Below, piece after piece: positions 45,716 to 59,000 of a stretch of 64,000 nt of DNA. This DNA comes from Filosporella fistucella (Eukaryota; Ascomycota; Leotiomycetes; Helotiales). The position numbers were made by a program, and so were the translations under genes. The stretch's first letter is position 1, and the number at the start of each line of letters is the position of its first letter. The stretch spans positions 1,984,001 through 2,048,000 of the forward strand of contig JAQJZZ010000007.1 in the NCBI GenBank assembly GCA_030077755.1, read 5' to 3'. The notes beneath the pieces are model-generated. The model worked only from the letters and a program-made list of their open reading frames with translations. It had not been told where the DNA came from and ran no database searches.

Positions 45716-46614
45716 ATGGCGTAAGTATTCGTCTCTAATCCCTTACAAACCCCTCCAACGGCGCTGACTATCAAAAACCCCTCTTGATTGTCAAGCTCGC
45801 CGCTAATGATAACAGAGAGCGCCTTTTCGCAGGAATGGCCCTGGGAGATAGTGGCAAACACAATCCAGCGTACTTCACGTTCAAACCCGTTGCTCCAACT
45901 GAGGTCCGGTCAATCGAAAGGCCAAAATGGAGAATCCTCTGGTCAGACAAGCAAGGAAGGCCACTGACCAATTGTCTTCACAAAGCAACCATCACAGAGA
46001 TCCAATTCCAGCCTGCACTATGGAACTACTTCCCAGAAGGCTCCTTGATCTATGGATATCTGAAGCAAGGTCTTGATCAAGAAGATACCACGGAAGCTCT
46101 GCTCAGATTCTGGTGGTCCACATTCTACAACAACACAACAGACAGAAAGCTCCAGCACAAGTCCCAAGAAACGCTCCACTCTGAAAGCAGGTTGAAGAGA
46201 CCTCTGGATGAAGCTGAAACCTTGCAAGATCAAGCTGGAGAAGGGAGATCCTCATCAACAGCAACGAATAACACCACCGATCGTCCGAAGCGAGCAAAGA
46301 TCCGAAGCTCCTTGAATCAAGCTCAGCGAGCAAAGATCCAAATCTCATCGGATCAGGGTGAACAAAATACTGGAGATGGAAATCCTTCGTCAGAACAAAT
46401 CCAGATGACATATGGACAGACTCTTCTTCCACGTTCAACCACCCATGATTACATCTTAGAAGCGTATACTACACGCCCACGGAGCAAATTCTCCAGACCA
46501 GAGCAATGGACTTCTCCTCGGAGCTCGGCAATGGAGCGTGAGGGCAGCTCGACTGGCACTGGAGTTTTGAGGTTTGGTGAGCATCAACCGGCTGGTGAGA
46601 AGAGAGGGAGTTGA
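45716..46614 (+). CDS. Small orphan-like protein next to satellite DNA
   Basis: I do not recognise it. The model uses ATG 45716 with a 5-nt first exon (ATGGC|GTAAGT), a 95-bp intron ending GATAACAG at 45815, and exon 45816-46614, 267 residues beginning MAERLFAGMALGDSGKHNPA. Without the intron, ATG 45835 gives a shorter protein. A TATATAAA sits at 45590-45597. Residues 1-115 may be a small domain (FTFKPVAPTEVRSIERPKW, then RILWSDKQG, then FWWSTFYNNTTD). The rest is polar, with a short internal duplication (KRAKIRSSLNQ / QRAKIQISSDQ). Confidence 0.55.
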
Positions 46615-48383
46615 GAATCACCTTGGTCGAAATGGCAGTGGTGGTAGTGGTGATCCTGGTCACATAGAACTTTCCTTCTGTTGGAGTTTTCTTTCGAAAA
46701 GCGATGATTTCAATATGGCAAGCAGACGGGCACAGAGTGTTCTATGGGCTACTTCTAGGTGAATCGATGAGGATGGTGGTACTACACTGCTTTCTTTTCA
46801 GCTTTTAGATGTTCCTTTCAAAAGTAATGGTTTCTGGGTTGAGCTAGCATAGAGTTAGGAAGGACATATCCACAGCCACAGCGAAGACGATGGAGGATAG
46901 CGACGATTTTAATAGATTCTTTCCCTATTCCGAGTTCTTCTTTCCAGGAAGTGATGGTTTGTTATTGAGCTACCATGAATGCATGAAGGTTAGCTGAATA
47001 TCTGAGAATCCTTGTATCAGAGCAGGAACCTGAGACAGAAAGTTGAGTAGAGGTCGAGAAGCTGGGTTCCTAGGACCTAGTCAGCAACTAGCAAGAGAGA
47101 GGGGATGAGAAGTCGAGCAAATAATTTACTGAGCCAAAGTTGCTCCACTGTCCTGTGCATGGATCGAGCCACAGGGCTATCGAAGACCATGAACGCTATC
47201 AACAGCTGTCTGTTCAAGTAGGTTCGTCTACGAATCGATCATCGATTCCCAGCTGCGATCACGAACTTTTCCTTGTTTCATGTAACTCGTACAGAGAGAT
47301 TGGATGGAAGGGTTGAGTCCATAGCTTCAAATCTTCGGGCTCGTGGTGCAATAGAACATCCAGAGTTTGGTTCAGTATTCAGACAACCGACAATGAAGAA
47401 TGTGCACCATAGGCATTGGATTGTATTGATCATCTCTAGACGAGGAAGATTCTTGCTGTAGCTCGAGCCACGAGCAACCAGAACTTCAGAGGCCTAAAGA
47501 GAAGGGTCTGTAGGTGTCGAAGGGCTATAGCTCATCAGGCTGGAGCTACACGGACCTTCGAAGTCAGATGAAGAAGCGTAGCAAATAGGAGTGTGTATGT
47601 GATTGGAGCTCGAGGAGTAGGGTATGATTCGCCAAACTTTTGCCCAAATCTTGCTGATATTGAGTGGCGGTGATGGTCCGTCGTTCTGCAGCGGTACAGA
47701 AGGGGGTAAGAGAATTAACGTGGTGAACTTGAGAGATCAAGAGCTGGGATGGACAGCTCAGAAGAACCATGAAAACACATGAGGTTCAAGTTGCGAAGCA
47801 ATGAGGTTATCGATAGAGTAGAACTTCAAGAAGGAGTGAGCTCTTTTAAATACAATGATACTCAGCTGGGCTGGACTTGAAAGTGGAGGTTGAAGGGCCG
47901 GCAGCAAAGGGCTCTGCTGTGGCAGACCTGTGCATTTTTAGAAATAGTAGAATGGAATGTACCTATGGGACAATAACCAGATCTAAATCCTTCAGCAGTG
48001 ACTTCTATAATCAAATCAAGGACAATTATACAGCTCTAATTGTGCAGGTCCTTGGCTGGGGACACTATCGCAGCAAAATCTACCTGATTGACATGGCGTG
48101 AGAACACTAAGATCTCTAAAATAGTCAAACATGAACAACCACACCGCTCTCAATCTTCAAGCATCCTGTAGAGAATAACGATTTTGCCATATTCTATAAG
48201 CAGAGATGATGGAAGAGCACCACGTTCTCAGACCTCTGCAGAGGATGATCGCCTGGATCTGATGTTGTAGCTATGTAGCTCACGAAACCAGCTTGGTGGG
48301 AGTATTTCCAGCTAATAAGATGTCAGAGCATCGTTGTTTCTTGCAGATTTCATCCCCTCCAATATGACCTAGCATCCATCCCA
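46615..48383. other. Gene-poor 1.77 kb
   Basis: No supported gene. Three weak copies of a ~130-bp-spaced element (TTTCTTTCGAAAAGCGATGA, CCTTTCAAAAGTAATGG, TCTTTCCAGGAAGTGATGG) occur near 46690-46970, two of them followed by TTGAGCTA. This suggests more decayed repeat. Confidence 0.35.
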
Positions 48384-50970
48384 TCAAAAAATCTCAACCT
48401 CAACCTTCTCTTCCTCAGCCAACCAATTCACATCATTCAGCGCAGCAACTCCAATACGGGTATATCCTTCTTTCCCCTCAGAAGCTTGGGTAAGCAAAAG
48501 CCCATACAACTCAAACTGCGGCTCCGCCTCAAAGAACACAACTGCCAGTAGAAGAAAGTAGATAGTCTGTCGTGGTTCCTTCCGAAGTACAGACTGATCG
48601 CCTTGATCCAACAACGCCCATCCACAAGGTTCTTCGTCCCCAAACGTAACATAGTGTCCATCCCAATGCTGAGCTCTATGTTTCAAGTCCACATAAGCAT
48701 CCGTATCGTCAAACTTTCTGTTGAAGTACCCCTGTATCTCTTTCATTTTGCCCTTTACTTTCAATCCACCACTCTCTATATCTACACTGAGCACATTCGA
48801 AGCTTTCAGAAACAATTTACAGTCTTCTCCCTTAATATCTCTAATCCGGAACCAAATCTCGTACTGACAAGCAGCCCAGCTCCACGAAGGTACATCTTTC
48901 AACGTGGTACCGTACATCTTCGGTGCCCAAAGCAAGGCTTCAGGCATCTCAGATCCCCAAGTTCCATATGCATACCAACTGTCCTTTCTCCCCTCAAAGC
49001 TCCTATAAATTTTCGCCAAACCTTCCAAAGAGATAAGTCTGTCTCTTTGAAAGGTAAATTTCCGACGCGAATGTTCTTGTATGATTTGACTCCATTTCGC
49101 AGCGTGGTTTTTGCGAGGTAAATCGCGGCCGACGAGGCAGGAACCAGTTTCATCTTCGGCAATGCTGTTACATATATAGATTATACCGTGAGATAGGAAG
49201 TGGAGGGTGCGGCGAGAGAGATTCCATTCTTGTGTTGCCCAACCGCGGGTAGCTAGAGTGGAGGCGAGTGGGTCGATGGCGTGAGTGAAGGGTTCTTGGG
49301 GCCATTGGATGAAGATTGAGTATTCTTCTGCGCTGTCTACCCTCTGTAAGAGATCTTGGTGGCGATGAAAGAATGGGAGCTTGACAGATAGTGGTTTGAG
49401 GTCTGCATATAATCTCCTAAGAAAGAGTCCTTGTGTGGAATTCTCAGCTGAAGAAGCGGCGATTGTGAGGACTGCTCTCTCGTATATCGTACCCATGAGC
49501 TGCGATTCATGAAGCCAGTCTTCTTCATCATCTTGAACGATGCAAAGAGAATCGATCCAGATATATCGCAGTCCAAGCTCTTTCGTAACGGTGATAGCAT
49601 CACGAAATGTCTTTGGGAGGTCAGAAATTGGAATGCCAGTAAGATGGCTAGAAAGATTGGCCTTTGTGGTCTTGAGAGGTTGGTGTTCAGAATCTCCCCA
49701 GCAGTGACTGAGTGCAACCCACTGACCGTCTGGAAGTCCAGTTGTATCAATCAAGCGAGGTTCGGTATCTGTTACCGGAGGTCCTGTATCTAGCAGCCTG
49801 TGTGGGAGTTTGTGCAGTTCATCCCGGTGTACTTCCTCACCCGATATTGTTTTCGTACATGCTAGATGGTCATCGCGACACTTTTTGACCCAGGTCCTCA
49901 TCTGCTCAAACGCTTCTGGAGAGTCAGAGCTCTGTAATGGTCCTTGTGAAGAGATATATGGGGCTAAACTTGGGCACAATCCTATGGAGTGTCAGTTCCA
50001 AGATGTTTGGTTGTAACAAAGACTTACTTGGCGAACTATGGACCTTTAGTCTGGTGTATACAGTCTTTCTCTCTTTCTCCGTAAGGCAACTTGGTGGCCG
50101 TTCCCACACTACTTGAATGTGATTCAGGACGTAAGCTTTGGCTCGGGTATTGTGGTGTCCTTCGAGCCCCTTCCATAGCATCAAGTAGACTGGTTCATTG
50201 CTGTTACTTAATTCCCCGGAAATCTTGTTGAACAGAACACTTCCTTTCCCTTCTCGAATGCCCTTTAGAACCCTAGCCAGGGGTTCTCGTGAATGGTCGA
50301 ACTTTTCGCCCTTCTCCCGAAATGAATCCAGTATACAGGCAATCCTCAATAATTCACAGAACGAGCAATTCTCCGCTGAAATCACAAGTTCTTTGGCGCT
50401 TCTATGCTGAATCACATTTGACGGTAAAGGGTCCCCAGTAGCAACAAACTCTGGAGGGATCCAACGCTGTCCATCAATGAAAAGATCTCTCTGACGCAGC
50501 CTTGGAGGCCAAAATTCATCAATCATCAAATCTCCCTTCTCAAATTCCAAAAGAAACTCTGAAATCTCCCGCGCGGTTCGTTCACAGACTGCACATAAAT
50601 CTCTTTTCTCTCCCATCCCAGCAGAAATAAAAGCGAGATTATCCTGGCATTCTTTCTCCTCAAATGAAAAGTACTGCGCATGTACACTTTCCTTATATCT
50701 ATTTTCTGCTGCGAATTTGGACAGCCGATCAAGACGAGCTGGGTCCAATGACTTTTCAAAGAATTCGGCTAAGGCTGGTGGAATTGTACCCATGGGAGTT
50801 GTGTATGCTTCACGCACGCCGCTCAATGCTTTCACGAGGCTTGCCCGAACACTAGTGGATTCATGGCGAAGAAATGCGTCTTGGAAGCTTTCTTCTTCCT
50901 CTTCTTGCTTTGTTGCTTCCTCATCATTTTCGACAACTTCCATGGCTATCTGTGAGTCCATTTTGGCCAT
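48384..50970 (-). CDS. HET-domain protein 2
   Basis: Exons 50970-50028 and 49981-48384 (46-bp intron GTAAGT/CCATAG, phase 1) give about 846 residues. A ~310-residue N-terminal extension begins with an acidic run (VVENDEEATKQEEEEESFQD) and contains two Cys pairs (LCAVCERTA, CSFCELLRIACI) as in other HET proteins. The HET core at about 400-500 includes VALSHCWGDSEHQPL, LPKTFRDAITVTKELGLRYI and WIDSLCIVQDDEEDW. RGWATQEWNLSRR and the C-terminal SWSWAACQYEIW follow. Unlike HET protein 1, the LSHCWG motif is intact. The function is presumably non-self recognition or cell death, but the specificity is unknown. It is read in the same direction as HDA1 downstream. Confidence 0.9.
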
Positions 50971-51899
50971 AGAGGTTGTAAGAGAACAGTCGTGGATCAG
51001 AGGGTTTCGATTCCGGTGTGACGGTTGATGCAGCGAACTGGCGGGGTAGCGGGGTTCAGCAAATCTAGCTGAAATTCATGGTAAGACCTCTATCGAATCA
51101 GCTCAAACCTCATAGAGATACAAATCCATTGCTGATATGGGGCGAAAGTGTTGCGAAGATGGGTTTCGGTGGCTCGCAGTGACCTGATAGCAAAGAAGTA
51201 TCTGGTAGTTTGCCGGAGGTGGTGCAAGTAGCAAAATTGCGCCCGGAATACCAGATATCATTCACATAGTTCCTGATATTGCACAGAATGAAGACATGTG
51301 CCCATGAGAAAGGAAAGAAAAGGTAGAAGAGTTATCGAGGTGAAATAATGCCTACAGCCTGAAGATTATTGATACCTAGGTAGTGATGCATCTGTTGCAT
51401 GGTGACCAGAAACGGATTGGGCTGGGTGAGGCACTAAGCGATATTCGGCGACTGCCAATATATCTACAGCCATTCGGGTACGAGAACCACTGATTGTAGC
51501 GATCCATTTTGAGTTACCGGAAATATCGTCTAGCTGATCAAGTATGTTTCGAGGAGTGACAACTCCTCTTCTTTCAATATTCAGGGACACGGGCAGTGGC
51601 TGCGGAAGTGACACTGCAACGACTTCAACTATCACAAACAACAAAAATCCCCACATTTCACATCACACTCTCAAAGCACGTCAAAATGGCAGACTGCACC
51701 ATCCATCATACACTAAATACATTCTCTCCCCTTCGCCCCGCCCCCCTCAACTCACACAAAATGCAAAACAATCCCATAAAGCAAGTCCAGGCTGAAAATC
51801 AAATTCAGCTCCATTCCATGGCAACACCCATTCCCATTTAATGCGCTGCTGTCTGCGTGAAAGAGCAAGAATATAATGTGAAAGAAAAGAGAGGAATGT
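50971..51899. other. Intergenic, HET 2 / HDA1
   Basis: This is the promoter of HET 2 and 3' flank of HDA1. It is C/A-rich around 51640-51840, where overlapping short frames occur; none is convincing. Confidence 0.35.
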
Positions 51900-54512
51900 C
51901 TAAGCACCGATAGGTACCCTAATGCTGCGCTCGCCTACTCCACGCAGCTCGTCATCAATACCCATATTCATATCCACATCTCCATTGCCAGAAATATCAG
52001 CACCGAGGTTATCGTTTTCGTCACTCTCTGTCTCGTCTGGATCGGCGTGTTCGCGCTCCCATTGGGTGACCATTGCTGTGATATAGTTAAATGAGTCTTT
52101 CTGATGGCTTTTACATTGCGTTAGCACGTTCGGCAGTCCGAGGTAGGGAGGAAGCTTACCGCTTCATCATATCCGGTGTATCACCCAGACCACCCTCATT
52201 CTGACCCTCAATATCAGCCTTCTCAATGCCTCCAAACCTCTTCTTCTCGATCTTCTTGGCGCTATTCTCGTCACTCCAGCAGGCGTGAGATGGAGATACG
52301 TAGATGAGAGAGGAGTTGCGGTACCAAGCCGATAAACCTGGGTCAGTTTCGGAGCGTACAGGACGGATGGAACCAGATATGAACGATAGGATGCCAGGGA
52401 CACTTTGGCGCATCTCTGCTGGTTTTTTAGAATGATTGAGAAGGGGGCGGTGATGAGAGTATCAACTTACTTCTGTTGGTCAACAGTTGTCTCAGACCAT
52501 TGTAGGCATCGCCGACACCCATCAAGAATATAGGGATGTTGGATTTCATCTCGAGGAAATTGTCCCATAGATAGCAAAGAACCTCTTTAGTCATCTTCTC
52601 GACTTCAGTTTCTGAACCCTTAGAGCTGTACACGTTGTCATCTTCCTCATCTTCGGTAATACTTTGTGGGATATTGACATCGATGACGGCGAACTCGTTC
52701 TTGATGGCCCATTCAATGTACGGTATCACAGCATCAGCCTAGAATATTATTAGCGAGTGCGTATACGAATCGGTAGATGCTAACCACATATGTATTGTGA
52801 GGGAACACGATGTTGTTGTAATGATCTGGTTGAGCCAGGATCTCAGGTCTGCAGCACATTAGTATAAGTTCTCACGTAATCGACCTCAACCAAACTTACG
52901 GATCATGAACAATCAACAGAATCTTCTTTGCAAAGTTCAATGCCGGAGTGCAGAGGACTTGATTCATGAAAGCCTCGCTGATGATCGTACGCATGATGTA
53001 CATGGGAACCATATTGAACTTCTCTGACAAGATGCTCTTCTGCGCAATCCTAATCATCTCGCTACCTCGGACGGAATCTCGATTTCTGAGCTTGTCAAGA
53101 GATACGATACCAGGTCGAAGACACTCCCAATACTTGGCGTGGATTTGTCGAACATTATCGATAACCCGATCGGCGTCTGCGTTAAGAGGTGGGATCACCA
53201 TTCGTTCAGGTGGCTCGCCCATCAGAGTCTTCGCGACCGCCAAAGCAGATCTTGAGATCGCTCCAAGGTTATATCCTCCTTCGAGACAGACAGCTACCCT
53301 GCCATTGGCGAGAGACATAAGCATATGCGTCATATGAGAATAGCATTGAGGTGAGACGAAACATCCACCAAGGTCATCACCAGCTGCTGCATCGAATCCA
53401 GCTGAGACGATAACAAGATCGGGATTAAACTCGTGAGCAACAGGCATGACAATTCGTTGAAAAGCAGCCATATATTCTCCATCACCAGCTCCTTGATCAG
53501 CCCATCCGATGTTGATATTCTTGCCGACACCAGCGCCTACACCGACCTTATCAAGTCCACCATCTGGAATTCCGTCCTTTTCTGGTTGACCGGGATAGAA
53601 GTTACCGTTTTGATAAACGTGAATGGAGATGTAGAGTACATTTGGGTCATCGTAGAACATATTTTGTATGCCATTTCCATGATGAACATCCCAGTCAAGA
53701 ATCATGACTTTGCGACAAATCTCAGGATATTCCTCTTGACAGACTCTTGCTGCGATAGGAACATTGTTGAAGAGACAAAAGCCAAGCGCCTCGTCATGCT
53801 CAGCGTGATGTCCTGGAGGGCGAATAACTGCAATACCATTCTTGACTCTGCCTTCGACCACGTTCTTACATGTCTCAATAGCCCCACCTGCCGATATCAG
53901 GGCTGCTTCGTAACTGAGGTTGCCGACGTATAATGATTTCCGACCGACATCAAACTCCTCAGTCATCTCTCGTAGCTTTGCTGAACTAAGATGCGATAGT
54001 CCCTGAACCCATGCAAAATGGGCTGCAGTATGTACCAAACAAATCTCTTGCTCCTGTGCCCTCCTAGCTGGTACCCTAAACATATACTTATGGGGGTGGG
54101 CCTTGATGGCGGCTCGAGCGTCGATCTCAGGTCCGTCATAAAGTAAACCAGCATCCCTGAAGGCTTCCATAATTGCTTCGATGCGCCTCGGATCCTCTGG
54201 GTGGTGTGGGCTGCCAGAGAAATCAGAGCTGGCGTGTAATTTCATCCTGTCATCGTAGCAGCATCCCGTCGGCATGTTCGCTCGAATTCGTGGTTGATTT
54301 GGTTCTGATTCGCCTGACTCCGATCCAGATCGATAAGAAGTCTCAGACTCTGGTAAATCCAGATCATCAAGCCTATCTAGAACACGAGGATCCAGAAATC
54401 CATTTGCATCGCCGTCGATGTCCATTTTTGAATCTGTGTCGGGGTATTCGTTTTTGGAAGTGTTGTTTACAAGAGGCTCGATAGAGAGCGAAAGTTCAAG
54501 AGATTCAGACAT
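51900..54512 (-). CDS. HDA1: Class II histone deacetylase HDA1 with Arb2-type C-terminal region
   Basis: HDA1/Clr3-type enzymes remove acetyl groups from histone tails with zinc and act in silencing complexes. Five exons: 54512-52900, 52848-52785, 52738-52471, 52415-52160 and 52107-51900, about 802 residues, all four introns GT-AG and in phase. The catalytic domain at about 80-400 has RPPGHHAEHDEALGF, the DWDVHHGNG metal/catalytic loop, SAGFDAAAGDDLGG and CLEGGYNL. The C-terminal Arb2-type part includes HNTYVADAVIPYIEWAI and FLEMKSNIPIFLMGVGDAYN. The intron 3 acceptor is a CAGCAG tandem, so the start of exon 4 can shift by one codon. The N-terminal ~60 residues are acidic and variable. Confidence 0.94.
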
Positions 54513-55477
54513 GGCGCTAGTCGAAAAGAAGTAATCAGATATTCATTACAGTCGAATATGCCTGCTAGAGGCTTCGAAGATTATTGGCGAGCCGGAAGCG
54601 GAAGTAGCCCGCTTGGAAAAAAACAGGGGTGAATCAGGCTTTGGTTTTTTTCTGAAATGGAAAGGTATTCCGAGGTCGACAGGTCGATTTATACAGCTGC
54701 TTACGATATTAAAGCTACCCTCCAGGTATTGGTATTCTGCCGGGCTTATGCTCTATCAGGTATTAGTATCTATCATGGCACTGACGAGCGAGTAGTTGAA
54801 ACCAAAAGGAACAAGAAGTAAGCACGGGAATGAGATAGAATCAGAATCATTTTAGGCACGCATTTCCCACTTGAGGGTATCTCTCTGACTGCTAAGATGA
54901 GTTTTGCTATTAGAGTAAACTTCGCCTGCCTAAATACTTGTAAACACCACGGTGGATAGAGAGCAGGCAGCCCGGCCGTTAGATCAATTTCAAGGTACTA
55001 CGGGCCTTGACAAGGCAGCATAGAGCATGTGCGAGCCTCTCAAATCTTTAGATGACGTGCTTTGCATTTTAGAAAGATTTAAGCACCGACGAGAAGCCTG
55101 ATACACTTCGTCTCAGATCGCTGGAGGCTCTGGAGGTACAAATGTGTGCTAGACAAATCTTATTGTCTCGTTGTAGCACCCGCATGAAACATCCTGAAAA
55201 CAATTTTTCATTTGGGGCGAAGTTGCCTCTCTATCTCGATGGCAATCATGAGTTCAATTCAGAATCGAAACGCTGCGGCTCAGCGTAGCTGTAGACAGGC
55301 CCGGACACGACGTGTCGTCGGCCACTGCCGGTGGAAGCATGTCCAGATTTACATAAAATGCCTTCACATGACAAAGACATTGTCGCTTTGTTGCCCCTCT
55401 GGTGCACTCAGATGGGAAGCCCTCTCAGCCCCCACAGGAGGCAGAAGCTAGGCAAGAACCAAGCTAGTGAACGACAG
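54513..55477. promoter_or_regulatory. HDA1 upstream region
   Basis: This is the HDA1 promoter side followed by unannotated sequence. No gene is seen. Confidence 0.35.
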
Positions 55478-56014
55478 AGTGCAACAAAAGTCTCCAAGTG
55501 GGGGCCTGAGAACAGGCTGGGGACCAGACTAGAATACGGGCAGGAAGCGGAAAGCCTGGCGATGGAGTGCAACGAAATTCAATGAGCGGGTTAAGAGCAA
55601 GCTGTGAACCCGGATAGAAAGCGGACTAAGCGCGACGAAGTGCAACGAAATCTTCAAAAGACGAGGCTAAGAGCCGACTAGGACGTGGGTTGAAAGCGGA
55701 CTAACCGCGACGGAGTGCAACGAAATGCTAGGAGCAGGCACTAGACGAGGCAGAATTCAGATGAAAAGCGGGCTAAGCATAACGGAGTGCAACGAAATCT
55801 TGAAGTCAAGACGAAGCTAAGCCCTAGATAAGAAGCGGACTAAACACGACGAAGTGCAACGAAACGCAGAGGAGCAGATACTAGAGTAGGGCAAAAAGCA
55901 GACTAGTAACAACGGAATGCAACGAAAGTCTGCTTCGACCAAATCGGGAAGCACTTGCTTGACGTGAAGGGAGCTAGGATCATAATTATTCCAGTAGTCG
56001 TCTTGCAACAAAAA
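55478..56014. repeat. Tandem array with core GTGCAACGAAA
   Basis: Seven copies with core GCAAC at 55481, 55569, 55642, 55717, 55789, 55856 and 55919, spaced 63-88 bp. Better copies share AAGCGGACTAA, then CGCGACGAAGTGCAACGAAA. An eighth, different copy at about 55999-56014 reads CGTCTTGCAACAAAAA. Read on the minus strand the core is TTTCGTTGCAC, close to the core of the 44.6-45.4 kb array, and the last copy is closer still (TTTTTGTTGCAAGACG). Confidence 0.85.
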
Positions 56015-59000
56015 TGTCTCCTTTGTTCCTGAGGCAGAGGCGGACAGATGCTTCTTGACTGTGACCTTTGTTACTAGTCTTGTAGTACCTTGTGCGTTGT
56101 CCTATTATCTGTTGATGCTTCGAGCACCTTGTGCTTTGTGCCATATCAACAGTATTTCCTTGGAATACTTCGTCGTGCTCTATTCCTGTGTCGAGGACAA
56201 GGCTTTGTTTGAATATCAAACGCGCCGCCACATGGCACACTCCCGGCTTCTTGGATTTGGAAGTCACTTGGCTCCAAATTTCATATGTCCCGACCCACCC
56301 TTGTTTCTTTGAAACATATGAGTCCAGTCTAGACAGCTGGATGCATCACACTTTTTGCAGTGTTGTGATTCCAGCCCAACTGAGCTCTTCGCCTCCTTCC
56401 CCGGTCCCTTCGATTTCCGACCGAGACTAAGTCATCGTCATGACTATCTGACCACAGAGCATTCATCCACACTGCCGATCCTTCGTACAACGGCCTTTCG
56501 ATATCAAAGAAAAAGCGAAGTCGCTTTGCTGCGTTCCGGATCTCTATGATTTCGGCTCGATCCAATCTCCTCCTCAGAAGCAGTAAGGTAGTGTCGCTTC
56601 AGGTGTTGCTGTCGACCTCCATCAAGCGAGTAAGTCATTGAATCTCTAGCGAGAGAAATGGCGTTCTGCCATAGCGTCCTCTCATCAGGTTCACCACCTA
56701 GGATGCTATTCATGTAGCCTTCGAGGATTTCCCATTCCGGAACAAACACATAACCCCGCTATGATGTAGGTATTCGCTCCCGCCAGGCTGCACTTAGCAG
56801 CGAGATCCAGCTGGTAAGATGCTCTCCGCATCCTTCATATCGCCCTCACATCCCCTCGAAGCAAATGCTGAGACCGATGGAATATCCGCAACATGATATA
56901 GAACTCCCCGCCACCTCCCCGCCTCTACTCCTGGTAAAAGTTCATTCTGTCCCTAACAATAAGATTCATGCAGCTACTTAGCTCTCATTCCAAATGCATT
57001 CATGCATCTAGCATCCACTCATACGTCGTCACAATTACAGGGCCCGTGATCTCAAAATCAAAATCAAGCAAAGCAAAAAATCAACGCAATCGCAAAAACA
57101 AAAAACAACTCTCAAAACTCAAAATCAAACTTCGCAAAATTATCTCTCAAATACTCAAACAATCCAATCAAACCTCCAACGAAAATAAAATAAAAACATA
57201 CCTTCCTCCCCTAAAACAAAACCCACAACACCAAGCCAAGCCAAAGCACCCAATCCAATCCAATCCAATCCCAAAGAAAATCCCCGCCCTTTCAAAACCC
57301 CATTCCCTTCTACCCTCTCCTCTAATAAAAGTGATCCCTCGTACGAATCTTGAGCTGCAATGTAAATAAATCTGTGCGTGTAGAGAGGTAACGAGATAGT
57401 GCGTAAGGGGGGATATAGACGCGCTTGAGATGAAATATGAGCGAGGCCGAGATGGATACAGATGTGAAGCGTGATTAGGTGTGTATCCCTGCTAGTTCTT
57501 GTGCCTGGGTGGTGAGGCTATAAGGCAGAAACTTTATGGTGTGGTGAGGTGAGGTTGTCGGGGATTTTGACCGTGCCGGGATCTGCCGAGGAAGAGGATG
57601 GGACGGGCCGATGGATGTGCGTGGAGGATTGAGAAGACTTTCGGATTCTGACGTCTGGGGGTTTAGCGCTTGTGTTATTAATTCTTGTGAATTTTCTATT
57701 CGAGAGGGAGAGGGGATTGATAGGATAGTAGGTGGTAGTCCTGGATATCTGCAATTATTACTACCTAGTCACAGGCAATTTTCACATCACAGAGATGGTG
57801 CGTGAGAATAGTGTCTACGATGCCACAATTTATGGAATTGAGCAACGATCAATAGCGATTATTTGCCTAATTAACTTGCGAATTGCGATTGGAAATCATT
57901 CTAATTATTATTCCTGCAGTCTAGTATCCTGCTACCAACCGTCCATTTAATCCAATATCGCTTTGCTATTCTATAATCTGGATTTTTATACATCATCGTA
58001 ATTTCATCACACACCTCTTCTTCAGATTATACTAGTATTTTCGAACTTGATAATCTTTCTATTCCACCTATTAATTAAACTCTATACAAGTTAACACTTC
58101 TTAAAGTACCCCTTCGAATTACCCTCATTTTGCTATTTATTTTCCTTCTATTACCGCCATTATCCTCATTTTAACATACCCCTCTTCTTCAACTATTATT
58201 CCTTTAAACTCTAACTTTACAATCTTCTTATCCCTTTTAACCTATAAACCCCTTATCCTTCCTACTTGCACTAAAAGATCTATATAAAACTACCACATCC
58301 TGATCGACTACATTAAATTTAACATCGTATTATTACTTTATCACCTGGATTCTAATACATACTCGTTATCTCAATACTTGCCTTCTTTAACTATTGTATG
58401 TTCAAGTACTCCAAACTTTAAAATCTTCTTATCCCTCCCCTTCAATCTATACCCCTCCTATCCAACCTCCTTGCAAGCAAATATCCGCATAAATTTGCAC
58501 TTTATATCTACTCGCTTTTCCCCCTACCTAAATATTACTACACGAACGACTCCCTCCCCCCATCCCCGGAATCCGAATTTAAAAACGTCATCTATTAGCA
58601 TATACTCTCTCACTTTTTCATCTGTTCAAATATTAGTTTTTTATAAAATCCTGTAGACATACTTAATTTCCACACCATCCCACTCTCCACCCATAAATCC
58701 TCCTCCCCCCGCTCTAAAATATCCATCTAGACCTCATCTTATACCCCAATCCCTCATACCTCAAATCCTTACCCCTCAACCCCTTAACTCTAATCCCTAA
58801 ACCCGTACTCTCGCCCACAAATCATTAATCCCATCCCTACTACCCTTCCCCCCTCTCCCTACTAACAAAAACCCTCCAACTTACCCCCAACTTCCCTCTT
58901 TCACCTATCCTCTATCAAGCAATAAACAATAAACTATCCCTCCTCAGTATTCGATATCAGATTCTATACTGATGAAACGTAATAGTTGAATAGATCTCCT

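Noticed and set aside
51544..51841. Overlapping plus-strand frames upstream of HET 2
   Set aside because: C/A-rich sequence gives long frames by chance; no start context or domain.
56329..56749. Minus-strand coding region in the gene-poor stretch
   Set aside because: Two overlapping short frames without splice link or family match.
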